A stretch of 64,000 nucleotides of DNA from Triatoma infestans (taxonomy: Eukaryota > Arthropoda > Insecta > Hemiptera > Reduviidae). Every line of letters begins with the position of its first letter. Position 1 is the stretch's first letter. The stretch lies in assembly GCA_011037195.1 (NCBI GenBank), contig JAAEAF010000666.1, positions 1 to 64,000 of the forward strand. The letters are read 5' to 3'. The notes beneath the pieces are model-generated. The model had not been told where the DNA came from, did not search any database, and saw nothing but the letters and a program-made list of their open reading frames with translations. Both the position numbers and the translations under genes were made by a program. Shown here piece after piece: positions 53,501 through 63,192 of this stretch.

Positions 53501-54169
53501 AATTTCCTGGACAGGACAATTTATGGTGAAAATTTAGTTGGGGTGCAGATGGCAAAAACCAGGATATTCTTCAACAAGGCGACATATGTGGGCTTATCCA
53601 TACTCGAAATTTCGAAGACGATCATTTTGGGATTTCACTATGACGTCATGCTACACAAATATGGGCCAGAACGGCTTCGTTTAATATACACTGATACGGA
53701 CTCTTTAATCTATGGAATTTGCACAGACGATGTTTTCAAAGACATGCAGGAGATGGAGGAACACTTTGACACATCTGATTATCCTCCCGATCACCCCAAC
53801 TACTCAACTAAAAACAAGAAGGTGCTGGGAAAGTTCAAAGATGAGGTGAACGCACAAATAATTAATGAGGTTGTTGCTTTGAGACCAAAAATGTATGCAA
53901 TTGATGTGGCTGGTGATATAAAGAAAAGGGCAAAAGGTGTTCAAAGATCAACACTCAAGAAAATTGGCTTTGAGGATTATAAAAAAGTACTGTTCAACAA
54001 TACGCAAATGTTAAGCAAGATGAGATCGATTAGATCAATGGAGCATAATGTTTACTCCATTGAAATGCTGAAACGAAGTCTTTCATCTGCAGACGAAAAA
54101 AGGATTATCAAATCTGATGGAGTCAGCACATTTGCATATTACCATTGTGATGCAGAGCAGAGTGAATAA
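50531..54169 (+). CDS. polB: Intact protein-primed-type family B DNA polymerase
   Basis: 1212 residues without a stop. N terminus: two C2HC-like fingers (about 12-60: VCKKCGRAFSFMNSLYRHQK, YTCKVCKKSFPNRYNGKRH). Then a conserved region shared with the other two copies (ETAYQGRLKSYF, GWQLVGIDGARLRINMYKPL). Exonuclease: Exo I D417/E419 (VIYADFECIL), an endonuclease VII-like finger at about 511-545 (KVHDHCHISGKYRGPACNKC), Exo II D569 (HNLSRYDAHFII), Exo III Y710/D714 (IYLKTDVLLLADVFENFR). Polymerase: motif A D810 (YYDANNLYG), motif B K954 (KLYNNANFGKTMENVRKR), motif C D1055/D1057 (YTDTDSLIY). All catalytic acids are present. Intronless, unlike copy 2. Length fits Polinton/Maverick PolB. No integrase, protease or capsid gene is seen between its inverted repeats. 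Confidence 0.95.
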   Translation: MATLRTTSEEMVCKKCGRAFSFMNSLYRHQKYCDGSAEYTCKVCKKSFPNRYNGKRHETFCIEEPPRKIARYDGVEPTKEHLLKHASEEYETAYQGRLKSYFLQSTEFEDLPTFLQSIKPRHHELIKLQLEEKHALKVNILVECLFENTIGEHSDRAFKTRNKAVYRNTNLNEFLEHAFKKLVNEMEEAQLEKSGWQLVGIDGARLRINMYKPLGGSTYIKLPSVIAAKKACINPQNQDEECFKYAVLAKLIQRNPQRITAYQELTHRYDFSCISFPTPLNEIRRFEKVNNISINVFGLDENDAVYPLKVVKEELPDHRDLLLLEDGETQHYVYIKHLNKLVHLQKTTHKEAIQLCKRCFTDFDGRYGRTAEEKLKEHKIYCNDNAPVAVKLPTDEPFIEFKNVERQVRVNFVIYADFECILNQIDTCEPTPESSYTTAYQEHTPFSFCAYVKPAAEIEHLWPLTKPYLYRGKCAAEFFLDYLDRISTPIKKIMNRNEEMVIDELEEREWKAAKICYLCKRNFEERNHKVHDHCHISGKYRGPACNKCNLRCRKPNYVPVIIHNLSRYDAHFIIKELGKLPGRINVIPHTEENFISFTKYINGVQFRFIDSFRFMAESLSQLANNLPKSSFTETAKFFNEVQLPLVLRKGVFPYDYVNSWERLDDDVLPPNKAFYNKLTDSNIDEEDYNHATTVWKEFNCSTLGEYSDIYLKTDVLLLADVFENFRQVTMNVHKLDPAHYFTAPGMAWDAMLRLTGIRLELLLDYDMILMVERGIRGGICQASLRYAKANNKYMPDYDPSQESTYIMYYDANNLYGDAQSRFLPYGGFKWAERPGEIQVQDIPDDSEYGYILEVDLEYPEHLHNLHNDLPFLAESIAPPNSDGNMKKLIPHLGKRERYVVHYIALKQALDHGLQLVKVHRAIQFKQSPWLLPYIKLNTDMRKKATNNFEKNQYKLYNNANFGKTMENVRKRMNYELVNNERRLMKLVAKPNFLDRTIYGENLVGVQMAKTRIFFNKATYVGLSILEISKTIILGFHYDVMLHKYGPERLRLIYTDTDSLIYGICTDDVFKDMQEMEEHFDTSDYPPDHPNYSTKNKKVLGKFKDEVNAQIINEVVALRPKMYAIDVAGDIKKRAKGVQRSTLKKIGFEDYKKVLFNNTQMLSKMRSIRSMEHNVYSIEMLKRSLSSADEKRIIKSDGVSTFAYYHCDAEQSE

Positions 54170-54564
54170 AGGGACATTTCATTGCAGGTATAAAACAAAA
54201 AATTATAATTGTTATCACATTATAAATAAATGTAAAATATGAAAATATATAAATTATAATTGTTATCATATTATAAAACAAAAAATTATTTAAATAAATG
54301 TTTTTTATAAGCTTGGATGTTTTTGTTGATGAGCCTTATCTCTTCTCAATGATCTCAACTTGCACTACTAATCTAAAACAATTACTCATGATACACCTAC
54401 ACATTAGTTTAATTATTTAAACAAATAAGGATTAATTTTAAATTATTTAAAACAAATGAAGAATTTTTGTTGATTAAGTTGTGTATTTTTAAAATTATTT
54501 AAAACAAATGAAGAATTTTTTGGTAGCTGTTTTAAGTGTATTTAACCAAAGTGAGGTATGTATT
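54170..54564. repeat. polB 3' flank with inner right inverted-repeat segment
   Basis: Several AATAAA sites (54227, 54291) can serve as polyA signals. 54410-54560 carries reverse complements of the repeats at 49800-50150 (ATTATTTAAAACAAATGAAG twice, GTATTTAACCAAAGTGAGG). Confidence 0.65.
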
Positions 54565-55481
54565 TTTACTTTCTCTTACTCCTAGTAAGAGGAAGTATTG
54601 TAATCGTGCCAAATTTTTCGATATCGAGTTTTCACCGGAAATTTAAGTTTTGACTCCAAAAAGTGAGTTTTAGCAAATGGGCTGTGTATGTGAACAGCAT
54701 AGCTCAAAAACGGAAAGCCGTAGAAAACTAAAAACTTAATATTCCCTTTAGGTATCACCAGTGGGTTATCAAAATTTCTCAGCCGGAAGTGCCACTTTAC
54801 TAGTTGACTTTTTTATTTTTTGCGTTTTTCTCAAAAATGGCTGCAAGGATTTTCTTTAAACTTGATATATCAACTACACATATGAGGAGCTACAACTTTT
54901 ATTTGAAACATTTCTCTGGGAAAATTGATTTAAGGGCCCTCCTGGGGGGAGGGGTGGAGTTAGGTTTCCATCTAAAGTGCTATTTCAGATAATTACACAA
55001 TTCGGTCATTTAAAAAATGTTAATTAGAATTAAATATGTTGTTGAAATTCCGAGTTTGAACAAAATCGGAAAACCGGAAGTGCTTTGTTTTAACTTTACT
55101 AAATATGATTTTTTACTTTTTCGCGATTTTCTCAAAAATGGGCCCCGATGATTTTCTTGAAACTACACATATAAACTAAACATACAAAGATCTACAACTT
55201 TTATACAAAACGTTTCTCTGGAAAAATTTATTTAAGGGCACTTTTAGTGTAGGTAGTTATGTTTTTCTCTAAAGTGGTATCATTTTTGATTATACAACTC
55301 TGTCATCCAAATGAAATGAATTAGTTGGCCAAAATTCCGGATGTAAAGAAACTCAGTAAACCGGAAGTGTGCTTTTACTGAATAGTTTTCGACGAATTTC
55401 ATTAAATTACTATACTATAAAATTTGTCAATTATAATTTTGAAAACTGGAGTAAAAGAAAGTTGTGTGAGTGTTTCACACC
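54565..55481 (-). repeat. Long inverted repeat, right arm (partner 42547-43525)
   Basis: Reverse complement of the left arm throughout, ending GTGAGTGTTTCACACC. It contains the same internal modules (CTACAACTTTTATTTGAAA at 54888, CTACAACTTTTATACAAAAC at 55192). It is continuous with the inner segment at 54410-54564. A roughly 55-base copy of its outer end (AAAACTGGAGTAAAAGAAAG...CACACCAGATTTT) is repeated at about 55628-55679. Confidence 0.85.
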
Positions 55482-55689
55482 AGATTTTGTTTAGGTCAAA
55501 GACAATTCTTATGGAATGATATTATTATATAATTATAAATACTGATGGCAGGAATATTAATATTAAAAATTATAAATAGTAAAACTAAAGGAGTTTTTAA
55601 ATTCAATTGATATAATGTCAATTATCATTTTGAAAACTGGAGTAAAAGAAAGTTGTGTGAGTGTTTCACACCAGATTTTTTTTCATTAG

Positions 55690-56540
55690 GTTATGCGCAA
55701 AAAGTATTAAGCATTGGGCCCCCTCCCCGCATTGCGGGGCATCTGTAAGCGGATGTTGGCTCAAAGAATGTGGCGTGATAAGTTTTAGCTTATGTTGCAT
55801 TTCGGTGGATGCTACCTCCAATATATAAAGAATGGATTGTGGTGGGATTCTTACAGTTTGTAATATGGACGTAACAAGATATGTAAGTACCAATTGTATT
55901 TCGTACCATCTTAATGTTAATTCCAATTTGACTCAATTGGGGGATTTTGTGTGTAGTATTACTGTTTTCACTGCGAGGCGATGTTTGCGGCGAGGCGTGG
56001 CACCCCACCTCGCTATTGCATGGATTGCGGCCATGGGCTGCAGCTTATAATGGTAAGTTTTGATGGTAGTTACTTGAATTATTTTTATAATTCTATTATA
56101 TAATGCAGTTCTTTCAAAGGATCCCCACTCATGTCCGTGCACTTCCTGCCGCCGCCGCCGCCGCGGGGAGGTGCCGCCACCCTCAAACCTCAACGCACAC
56201 CCTTAACGCGGTGAGGGATTAAACATGGTTGATTTAATGTATTGAGCAATAATATTTTATCTAACTTTTTTCTTGTTTTTTCAGGGGGGAGGCTGTACAA
56301 ATGCAGATGTTATATATATAAGCTTTTGTGTTTTTTTTTTTTAATATTGATATATATAAGCTTATACAAAATAATATTATATAAAGCTGTGTTTTTTTTT
56401 TCTAATTATAACATATTATTATATATAAGCTTTTTTTTGTTTTTCCATCTTCCCGCTCTACTAATTGGTAGATGGATTAAAATAAATGACGTTATAAATA
56501 TAATAAAATTTAACGAAAAACTATGAGTTAAGATCGATAA
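55690..56540 (+). other. Candidate small multi-exon gene(s), GC-rich exons
   Basis: TATATAAAG at about 55820 could be a TATA box. Donor-like GTAAGT at about 55880 and 56052 and GTGAGG at about 56208, and acceptor-like pyrimidine-AG sites before 55953, 56107 and 56284, bound GC-rich blocks. The block at 55981-56051 reads MFAARRGTPPRYCMDCGHGL (a C-x-x-C), and the next (56107-56208) is rich in GCC repeats. The combined reading stays open across two junctions, but the end runs into T-rich sequence. No family recognised; exon use is guessed. Confidence 0.35.
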
Positions 56541-57219
56541 ATTAGTCGGCTGTTGGCATGTCTAAGTTTATTTAATTGTGTGTAACTTAAAACAGCTATA
56601 AAAAAAAATATCATAATTGTGTGTAATTTAAAATCAACTAACAAAAATATTGACAGATTTTGTTTTAATGCAGTTAGTATGGGCAAGTTTTTGCGTAACT
56701 TAAATCAGCTAACAAAAATATCACTTTATGTTTTAATTGTGAGTAATTTAAAATCAACTAACAAAAATATCAATATTTTTGTGAAAATTAAATCAAATAA
56801 CGCACAAACAATTCCACTTCCTGTAGCTGGGAGAAACATTATTTAAGTAGCATAATTTCTTTAATAAATAAAAAAATTATCGTAATGAGTGATTAGCCTT
56901 ATCTGCATTTCTAAAAACACAGTAGCGCATTGATTTATAAAATTAATATAAACGTTTTCATTAAGGCCTTATCTGTTTTACTTTGCTTGCATTTCTAAAC
57001 ACAGTAGCGTATTGAATTCACCTTTTTTGCAATCGACGGAAAGCTGTGATAGTTGTGGGGATAAGATGATTTAAATAGGCCGTTTGTTGAGATGGTATGT
57101 AGTTATGGATCGGCCAGAGTATAAATTTTAAGTAGTCTCTTTCCTAATTTTGTTAACATTTAATACAGCCCAATTTTCTAACAATCTTTTTGCACTTGTA
57201 GTATGTTTGCCTGCGATGC
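56541..57219. repeat. AT-rich spacer with ATTTAAAATCAACTAACAA repeats
   Basis: GTAATTTAAAATCAACTAAC occurs at about 56622 and 56742 and a diverged copy at 56697. A second repeat, TTCTAAAAACACAGTAGCG, at 56910 and 56990. No gene. Confidence 0.6.
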
Positions 57220-57419
57220 ATGGCGCTGCTAGTCAGCAGACTCAGACCTCTCCACTTTTGTGTATGTGGGGGGCCAGTTGTGGAATTGGAGGTATGTTTT
57301 ACACTTTATATTAATGTAGATTTAGTTGCAAGGTTCTAATATTTTTTGTTTTTTTTCAACAGCTACCGCCAACACCCCCGCTGACCCCATCACCTCCGCC
57401 GGAACCCCCTCTTGAATAA
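57220..57419 (+). CDS. Small two-exon Pro-rich ORF, 42 residues
   Basis: Exon 1 is 57220-57291 (MALLVSRLRPLHFCVCGGPV...), donor GTATGT at 57292. An intron of 71 bases ends TTTTTTTTCAACAG at 57362. Exon 2 is 57363-57419, ending PPLTPSPPPEPPLE and TAA. Exon lengths are 72 and 57 bases, so phase 0 is kept. Preceded at 57095-57130 by GAGTATAAATTTTAAG, a possible TATA box about 110 bases upstream. Pro-rich tail; unknown function. May be chance, though the splice sites are good and another frame is open too. Confidence 0.35.
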
Positions 57420-59900
57420 TTATAATTAATTATAATTACTACAATATATTGATTTTAATTGAGAAGTTTTTCATTTCAAACCCTCCCCACTATAATTACA
57501 TTCTTTTTTTATGTTTAAGACGTATTATTTTTTCGCCCCTGTTATGTCATTTTGTATTTGAACCTATGAAAATGCTGTGTTTCTGTTAAGCCACTTTTCT
57601 CACATATTCACTAAATTCGCTATTATGTAGGCTCTAACACCAACTTAAAATATATGTTTATTTTTACCCCCCACCCATGTCTTAAGATGTTTTAAATAAA
57701 CCAATTAACGCATAGATTGCTATTTTTATTGAAAATGATGTTAAATGGATTAATTGTTGTCCAACCAATGTTTACTTTGTGTTCTTACTGTAATCACCAA
57801 TGTCTTAGGATGTTTTACTTCTAATATATATAACATTTAAAACACAGATGTTCTATAATTGTATCAATAGAGGTGTTTGTATATGGTGTCATTTTTTTTA
57901 AACATGATGTTAAATAGATTAATATATACACGGTCCCCCCACCACCAATTAATATTCTCACATAATTACATTCTTTTTTATGTTTTACTTCTAATATATA
58001 TAACATTTAAAACACACATAGAGGTTGCAAGGTGCCATTTTTATTGAAAATGATGTTAATATATGCCGCCCAACCAATAGTTTACTTTTGAGTTCTTACA
58101 TTTTCACCAATGTCTTAAGATGTTTAATTTTTCACCTCACATATTTGTCATTAGTTTATACCTCAATTGCTATTTTGTGTTTTTTTAAATATACCATTTG
58201 TATTATCTCAATTAGTTTGACATATGTAATGATTTTATTTGCACTTAAGTAAATGTTAATCGCTTTATTAAATTGTTAAATAATACCTTGTAAACCATTT
58301 TGTTTTACTTGTACTTCAATTTACCATATGTAATGATTTAATTTGCACTTAAGTAAATGTTGTGTTTTCTCCCACTATTCTTTTTTTATGTTTAAGATGT
58401 TTTATATTACCACTAGTTTGTCTATGATATGTTTTTAATTTGTCTATTCTAATATAATCGCTTTATTAAATTGTTATACCTTGTTTTACATTATGTGGCC
58501 CACCCTCAATGTTTTACATTAATATTTTGTTGGGAGGGATTGCGGATATGTTAATTAACTTGTCTCCTTATTCTAGTTTTAACTTAATTAGTTTGCTATA
58601 TAATGTTGTGTTTTTAGATATGTGCTTGTATTATTGTTACTTTATTCTCACAGCCAATATATTTGTTAGACGTTTTGCATCAACATAGCTGTATCAGACA
58701 TTAAATGTTGTTAATCAATTTATTTGTTTTATTTTTCACCCTAATCACCTTTTTTATGTCTAATATAATGTTTTAATATTGTCTAAAATGTTGTTAAATA
58801 ATAAAAAAGATATGTTAAACTACCTTGTTTTATTTCCTCCCGAGGTGTGTATATGACATTTTGAACTAAGTGACCGCTTTGGTCAGATATGTCAATTTTT
58901 ACTTGTTTTACCTTATTGTCATATAATTACATTCTTTTTTTATTTTTATGTCTTAGATGTGTTTTAAATAAACCATTTGTTTTATTATACCTCAATTAGT
59001 TTGCTATATATAATGAATATTGTGTTTTTAGATATGTCAATTTTTACTTGTTTTACCTTATTGTCATATAATTACATTCTTTTTTATTTTTATGTCTTAA
59101 GATGTTTTAAATAAACCATTTGTTTTACTTATACCTCAATTAGTTTGCTATATATAATGAATATTGTGTTTTAGATATGTCAATTTTTACTTGGTTTATT
59201 GCCACATATTCGCCATTAGTTTGCAACTGTTTTAACATTTTTATGTCTTAAGATGAATAATAAATACATTAATATGTTTTATTTTCACTCACATAGTTTG
59301 CTTGTTGTTTTGTAACTTATTTATGTCTTAAGATGTTGTCTAATAATACATTAATATGCCATTTTGTATTTTTTTTTTTTCACCCCTTACCCTTTATAAC
59401 GTTCTAATATTATTTTAAGATGTTATGTTTTTGTCACATATTCGCCATTAGTTTAACATTTACTTAAGATGAATAATAAATACATTAATATGTCGTTCTA
59501 ATATTATTTGTGGCTAAGATTTTTTTTGGATACATCAATTTTATGTCTTAAGATGGATAATAAATACATTAATATGTCAATTTGTTTTATTTTACCATTA
59601 GTTTGCAACTGTTTTAACATTTTTATGCCTTAAGATGTTGTTTAATACATTAATATGCCAATTTATATTATTTTCGTCTTATTCTCACATAATTAGTTTT
59701 TGCTATATATCATGGTGTTAAATAACACCCAAATAAATTATTAAAGAAATGTTATTTTTTGTTTCCCCCACCCACTGCTAATAACGTTTAAGATATATCA
59801 ATTATTAAAAGATATGTTAAATGCCCCTATAATGAAATAAATGTTAAACTACCTTGTTTTATTTTCCTGGGGGCAACATACTTATATATGATAATTTACT
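57420..59900. repeat. AT-rich complex tandem repeats
   Basis: Modules such as TGTCTTAAGATGTTTTAAAT, CCTCAATTAGTTTGCTATAT, TTTTTACTTGTTTTACCTTA and TCATATAATTACATTCTTTT recur many times between 57490 and 59700. The clearest is a roughly 130-base unit at 58895-59030 and 59030-59170. No ORF with content. Confidence 0.8.
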
Positions 59901-59904
59901 ACTA

Positions 59905-59990
59905 TGAACTAAGTGACCTCTTTGGTCTAGTGGTTTGCATTGCCGTCTTCTGACTCAACAATTAAGGTTCGATTCCAGGTTAAACAACTT
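59905..59990 (+). ncRNA. tRNA-like sequence (SINE head or decayed tRNA)
   Basis: Contains TGGTCTAGTGG (A box) and, 36-40 bases later, GGTTCGATTCC (B box), both perfect internal RNA polymerase III promoter elements. GACCT and AGGTT flank it and could pair as an acceptor stem, but the T stem is shortened, so a working tRNA is unlikely. The 5' part (GAACTAAGTGACC) recurs at 58862. Followed by (TTTATAAT)-rich sequence, as in SINE tails. Confidence 0.55.
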
Positions 59991-60280
59991 TTTTATTTCA
60001 TTTTATTTAATTATTTATAATTTATTTAATTTATAATTTAATATATTTTATTTAATTATTTATAATTTATTTATAATTTATTATTTATAATTTAATATAT
60101 AATTTAATCGTCTTCGAATTGAATGATGGGATGACGTCATCGATTAGGCTCATTGATTTGGATGATGGCAGCAGCGCTCTTGCAACCCCCAAGACTAGTA
60201 ACATAGCCCCTGTGCCAGAAACCCCCTAAGTACCCTACTGTTACTACACCAAAAGACTTGACATAACTGACACGTCGTAA
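59991..60280. other. AT repeat then spacer to the errantivirus 3' part
   Basis: 60000-60110 is (ATTTATAATTT)-like simple sequence. A 12-base palindrome GATGACGTCATC at 60130-60141 holds a CRE word. The errantivirus pol sequence starts somewhere between 60190 and 60285. Confidence 0.5.
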
Positions 60281-61389
60281 CAGGAGGAAATAATCCTAAA
60301 CCGACATGTAGGTAAAACCGCACACCGAGGCATCCACGAAGTTTACCACAACTTAGCCCAACGATACTATTGGCCGAAAATGCTCGAACACATAACAAAA
60401 ACTATCAACAATTGCGCGCTCTGCAAGGAAGTAAAATACGAACGGAGACCAATACGACAAATTTACGAAATTACCCTACTCCTTCCAAACCTTTTGAGAG
60501 ACTTCAGGGGGACATACTGCACTATGACGGCAAACAAATTTTCACCCTGATAGACTGCTTCTCTAAAAGACTATACGGACAGGTAATTAGAACCTCCTCT
60601 GCCAATGAAATCGTCACCGCTCTAGAACACTATTTAAGCCTATTCCCCTGCCCTAAGACAATCCAATTTGACAACGGTACTGAATTTAAGAACGGACTAG
60701 TTGAGAATTTCCTAAAGTACAATAACATCGACACACACTTCACTACCCCAAACTATTCAGACTCCAACAGACTAATAAACAGAGCCCACTCAACATTAAT
60801 TGAAATTATGAACGTAATAAAACATGGAAAAGACTACCCCCTGAATAAAATTCTGAGACTAGGACTAATAGCTTACAATAATGCCATTGTTTCTAACCTA
60901 AAAATGACACTAAATGACATCACCTTTGGAATGCAAACTACCACTTACGAGCAAGACCTGATTTTAGAACAGAAAGTCAAAGAATATCATGAGGACAGGG
61001 AACGAATAGCACACGCACTGAAAAAAGTCATCGAAAAAGAAAAAGAAACATGGACTAACAGATTAAACCAAACCAGAGAGAATATAGAAATCCCGGAAGG
61101 CGAAATTTACATACGTGACAAGCAATATGGCAAAGCCAAGCCAAAATTTAAAAGAGGAAACTATTCTCAAAAGACTAAATTAGTAACCACTCAAAAGAAA
61201 TCTTTTAAAGTTCATCCTAACCTATTAAAAAGACCAAGAAAATTAACACAGCAAACTATCTCTGTTACAGACGCAGGTGCAAGCAATGACTCACGTATTA
61301 CAACTGCTGACAATGGGGAACCTAGCAACTCTGCACATATTACAACTGCTAGCAATGGGGAATTTAGTCGTCAGCACAGAGATAACTGA
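60281..61389 (+). pseudogene. Errantivirus-type Gypsy integrase with changed catalytic site
   Basis: The zinc-binding part (60300-60425) reads HVGKTAHRGIHEVYHNLAQR and INNCALCKEVKYERRP (H-H-C-C), with a frame change at about 60430. The core in the 60370-61389 frame has LQGDILHYDG (Asp), LIDCFSKRLYG, IQFDNGTEFKNG (Asp) and NYSDSNRLINRAHSTLIEIM, where the family usually has G-L-V-E-R-x-H-S-T. Glu is replaced by Asn, so the enzyme should be dead. The C-terminal part is Lys-rich (KPKFKRGNYSQKTKLV), ending in short repeats (SNDSRITTADNGEPSNSAHI). Upstream PR, RT and RNase H are absent. Confidence 0.87.
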
Positions 61390-62945
61390 CATGACTCACG
61401 GACCTGGGATTCTGCCTATCACACTCAATAAAGCTTACGACAGAAGCCCTCCACTCAATAAAGCCCTACCATTAGCCCCCCAGTTAGTAATCTTCATTGA
61501 TAGATACTATACATTCATCCACATTGCTGACGTACAATTACTAGACATAGAATTAGATAAGACCTTTAATATAATCAGCATCACATACCAACGCAACCAA
61601 TAAAATCATTCTTTAAATATTATTACTATCGCCGTAATAAATTAGACCACTTAACAATTAACAAATCTCGAACTAAACGTGGACTCATTAACGGCCTAGG
61701 TAAAGCCATATCTTGGCTAACCGGAAACATGGACAGTGACGACAAGGAACGATATGACAAAATCATAAACACTATAGAACGCAACAGTTTTCATCTTGAG
61801 AACAACCTCAAAAACCAAATGGCAATAAACAAACGGGTAATTGAAGAATTATCATGACATACAAGTTATACGAACCAACAATGAAAAAATGACAACCTTC
61901 TCCAACCCTATAGTGAGCCAAATTGAGCTAAACCAACAATTTAATTCTATCCTCTTTAACCTGGTCCTTATCGCAAAAAATTGACGACATGGAAAACTCT
62001 CTAGAATTTTGTAGACTAAACACTATCCACTCTAGCATCTTTCTTCTCAAGGATCTTGAGTCACTACAAAAAACTCATAATGTAACATTCATAACCCCTG
62101 ACATAGAAGCACTTTGGCAATTGAGCAAGGTACACTGTTCAATCAAAAGATGGAACATCTACTACTTTATTAGTGTTCCACTAAAAACCTCTCCTCTTGA
62201 GACGTACTTCCTTCTGTCCTATCCTATAGAGAAAGACAACCATCTCCTGACAGTTCATGTCCATCCACCCTTGATCCTAAAAACCCAAGATTAGTTATTT
62301 ACAGCCACCTGCGAAGAAATCAACAGTGCAATTTACTGCCACAACAAAACCAGCATCCAGAACGACTGCATTCGCCAAATCATCACAAATATCAACCTCG
62401 CGGCAGGCAAGACGGTATATACATCCAGTGCACCATTCATCAAGTATATCCCTTTTGTTGACTACTATTTGACTTTCAGGACTGATAGAATCGTAGTGAA
62501 CAAAGGCAACCGCAATGACACCATATTCCTCACTAACACCAGCCTCATAAAACTGACCAAAGATGAGACCCTACTAGACAGCAACGCTATCCACATATAC
62601 AAAGACTCCAAGGGCATACTAACTACTGCCCCAGTGTACACACATACCAATCTGAATTTATCATTTGAAGACTTACACCAAATCAACCTCAAAATGGAAC
62701 CACTGGAACATCTGGAGAAGATACCTAATAGTTCGGCGACTATCTACATTACATCGCAATGGTAATATCCTACTATCATTGTTATGTCTCTCATATTTTT
62801 GCCGTGTCTGTAGAAGGAAGACAAATCCACAGCTAGGTACCACTGGTGGAACCCAGCCACCAACCACGCCTCGACAGCCAGCACCAGCCCCAGTCTACCC
62901 CGGACTCTCATGCCAATTGTCGCAGGAGCTCCAAACTTGAGGAGG
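61390..62945 (+). pseudogene. Errantivirus-type envelope (F-like) gene, heavily broken
   Basis: Broken frames show a furin-type cleavage site RTKR at 61669-61680, directly followed by a Gly-rich hydrophobic segment (GLINGLGKAISW), as in Env/fusion proteins of insect errantiviruses related to baculovirus F. Downstream come charged helical parts (from 61735), blocks at 61990-62290 and 62470-62765, and near 62770 a hydrophobic stretch with Cys and a basic stop (LLSLLCLSYFCRVCRRK), probably the membrane anchor, then a Pro-rich tail. Frame changes and stops at about 61600, 61855, 61980, 62290 and 62760. Not able to make a working protein. Confidence 0.78.
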
Positions 62946-62951
62946 GAGGAG
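62937..62951 (+). promoter_or_regulatory. Polypurine tract
   Basis: TGAGGAGGGAGGAG lies directly before the 3' LTR start; this is where plus-strand DNA synthesis begins in LTR elements. Confidence 0.75.
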
Positions 62952-63192
62952 TTATGACACTATCTCTAGGAGAACTACCATTGCCACGTCAGAAGGAGCT
63001 GACAGCATATATATACTCGCACCGGCCAGCAGGCAGTCAGTTCTAAGCTCACAGCCGTCCACCGCAGTTCACTAACATTACTTAGTTACTCATAGTGTTA
63101 AACAGTATTTTGCATTGTATTTAACCATTTATTGTCTGTAATATAAAATAAACGTTTTTAAAAAGTCAACTTCCGGTTCTTGTAACATAACT
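62950..63192 (+). mobile_element. 3' LTR of an errantivirus-type element
   Basis: Begins AGTTATGACAC after the polypurine tract and ends GTAACATAACT. Near-identical to 47240-47519 from ACGTCAGAAGGAGCTGACAG onward except for an internal gap of about 45 bases. TATA-like CATATATATA and polyA-type ATAAAATAAA are present. Confidence 0.85.

Noticed and set aside
55666..56193. Several overlapping frames on both strands in GC-rich blocks
   Set aside because: They run across likely introns and show no recognisable content; only the splice-bounded reading is mentioned.
57420..59900. CRISPR-like regular repeats
   Set aside because: The repeats are AT-rich, of uneven length and spacing, without unique spacers, in a eukaryotic context.
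59905..59990. Functional tRNA gene
   Set aside because: Boxes are good but the T stem is short and no clean cloverleaf or anticodon could be drawn.
60130..60141. CRE-type palindrome TGACGTCA as a promoter element
   Set aside because: Single 12-base palindrome with no TATA box or gene start nearby on the element side.
47235..63192. Reading the region as one full errantivirus with a cleanly nested polB element
   Set aside because: Protease, RT and RNase H are missing and the polB unit's left arm lies outside the 5' LTR, so a simple nested insertion does not fit.
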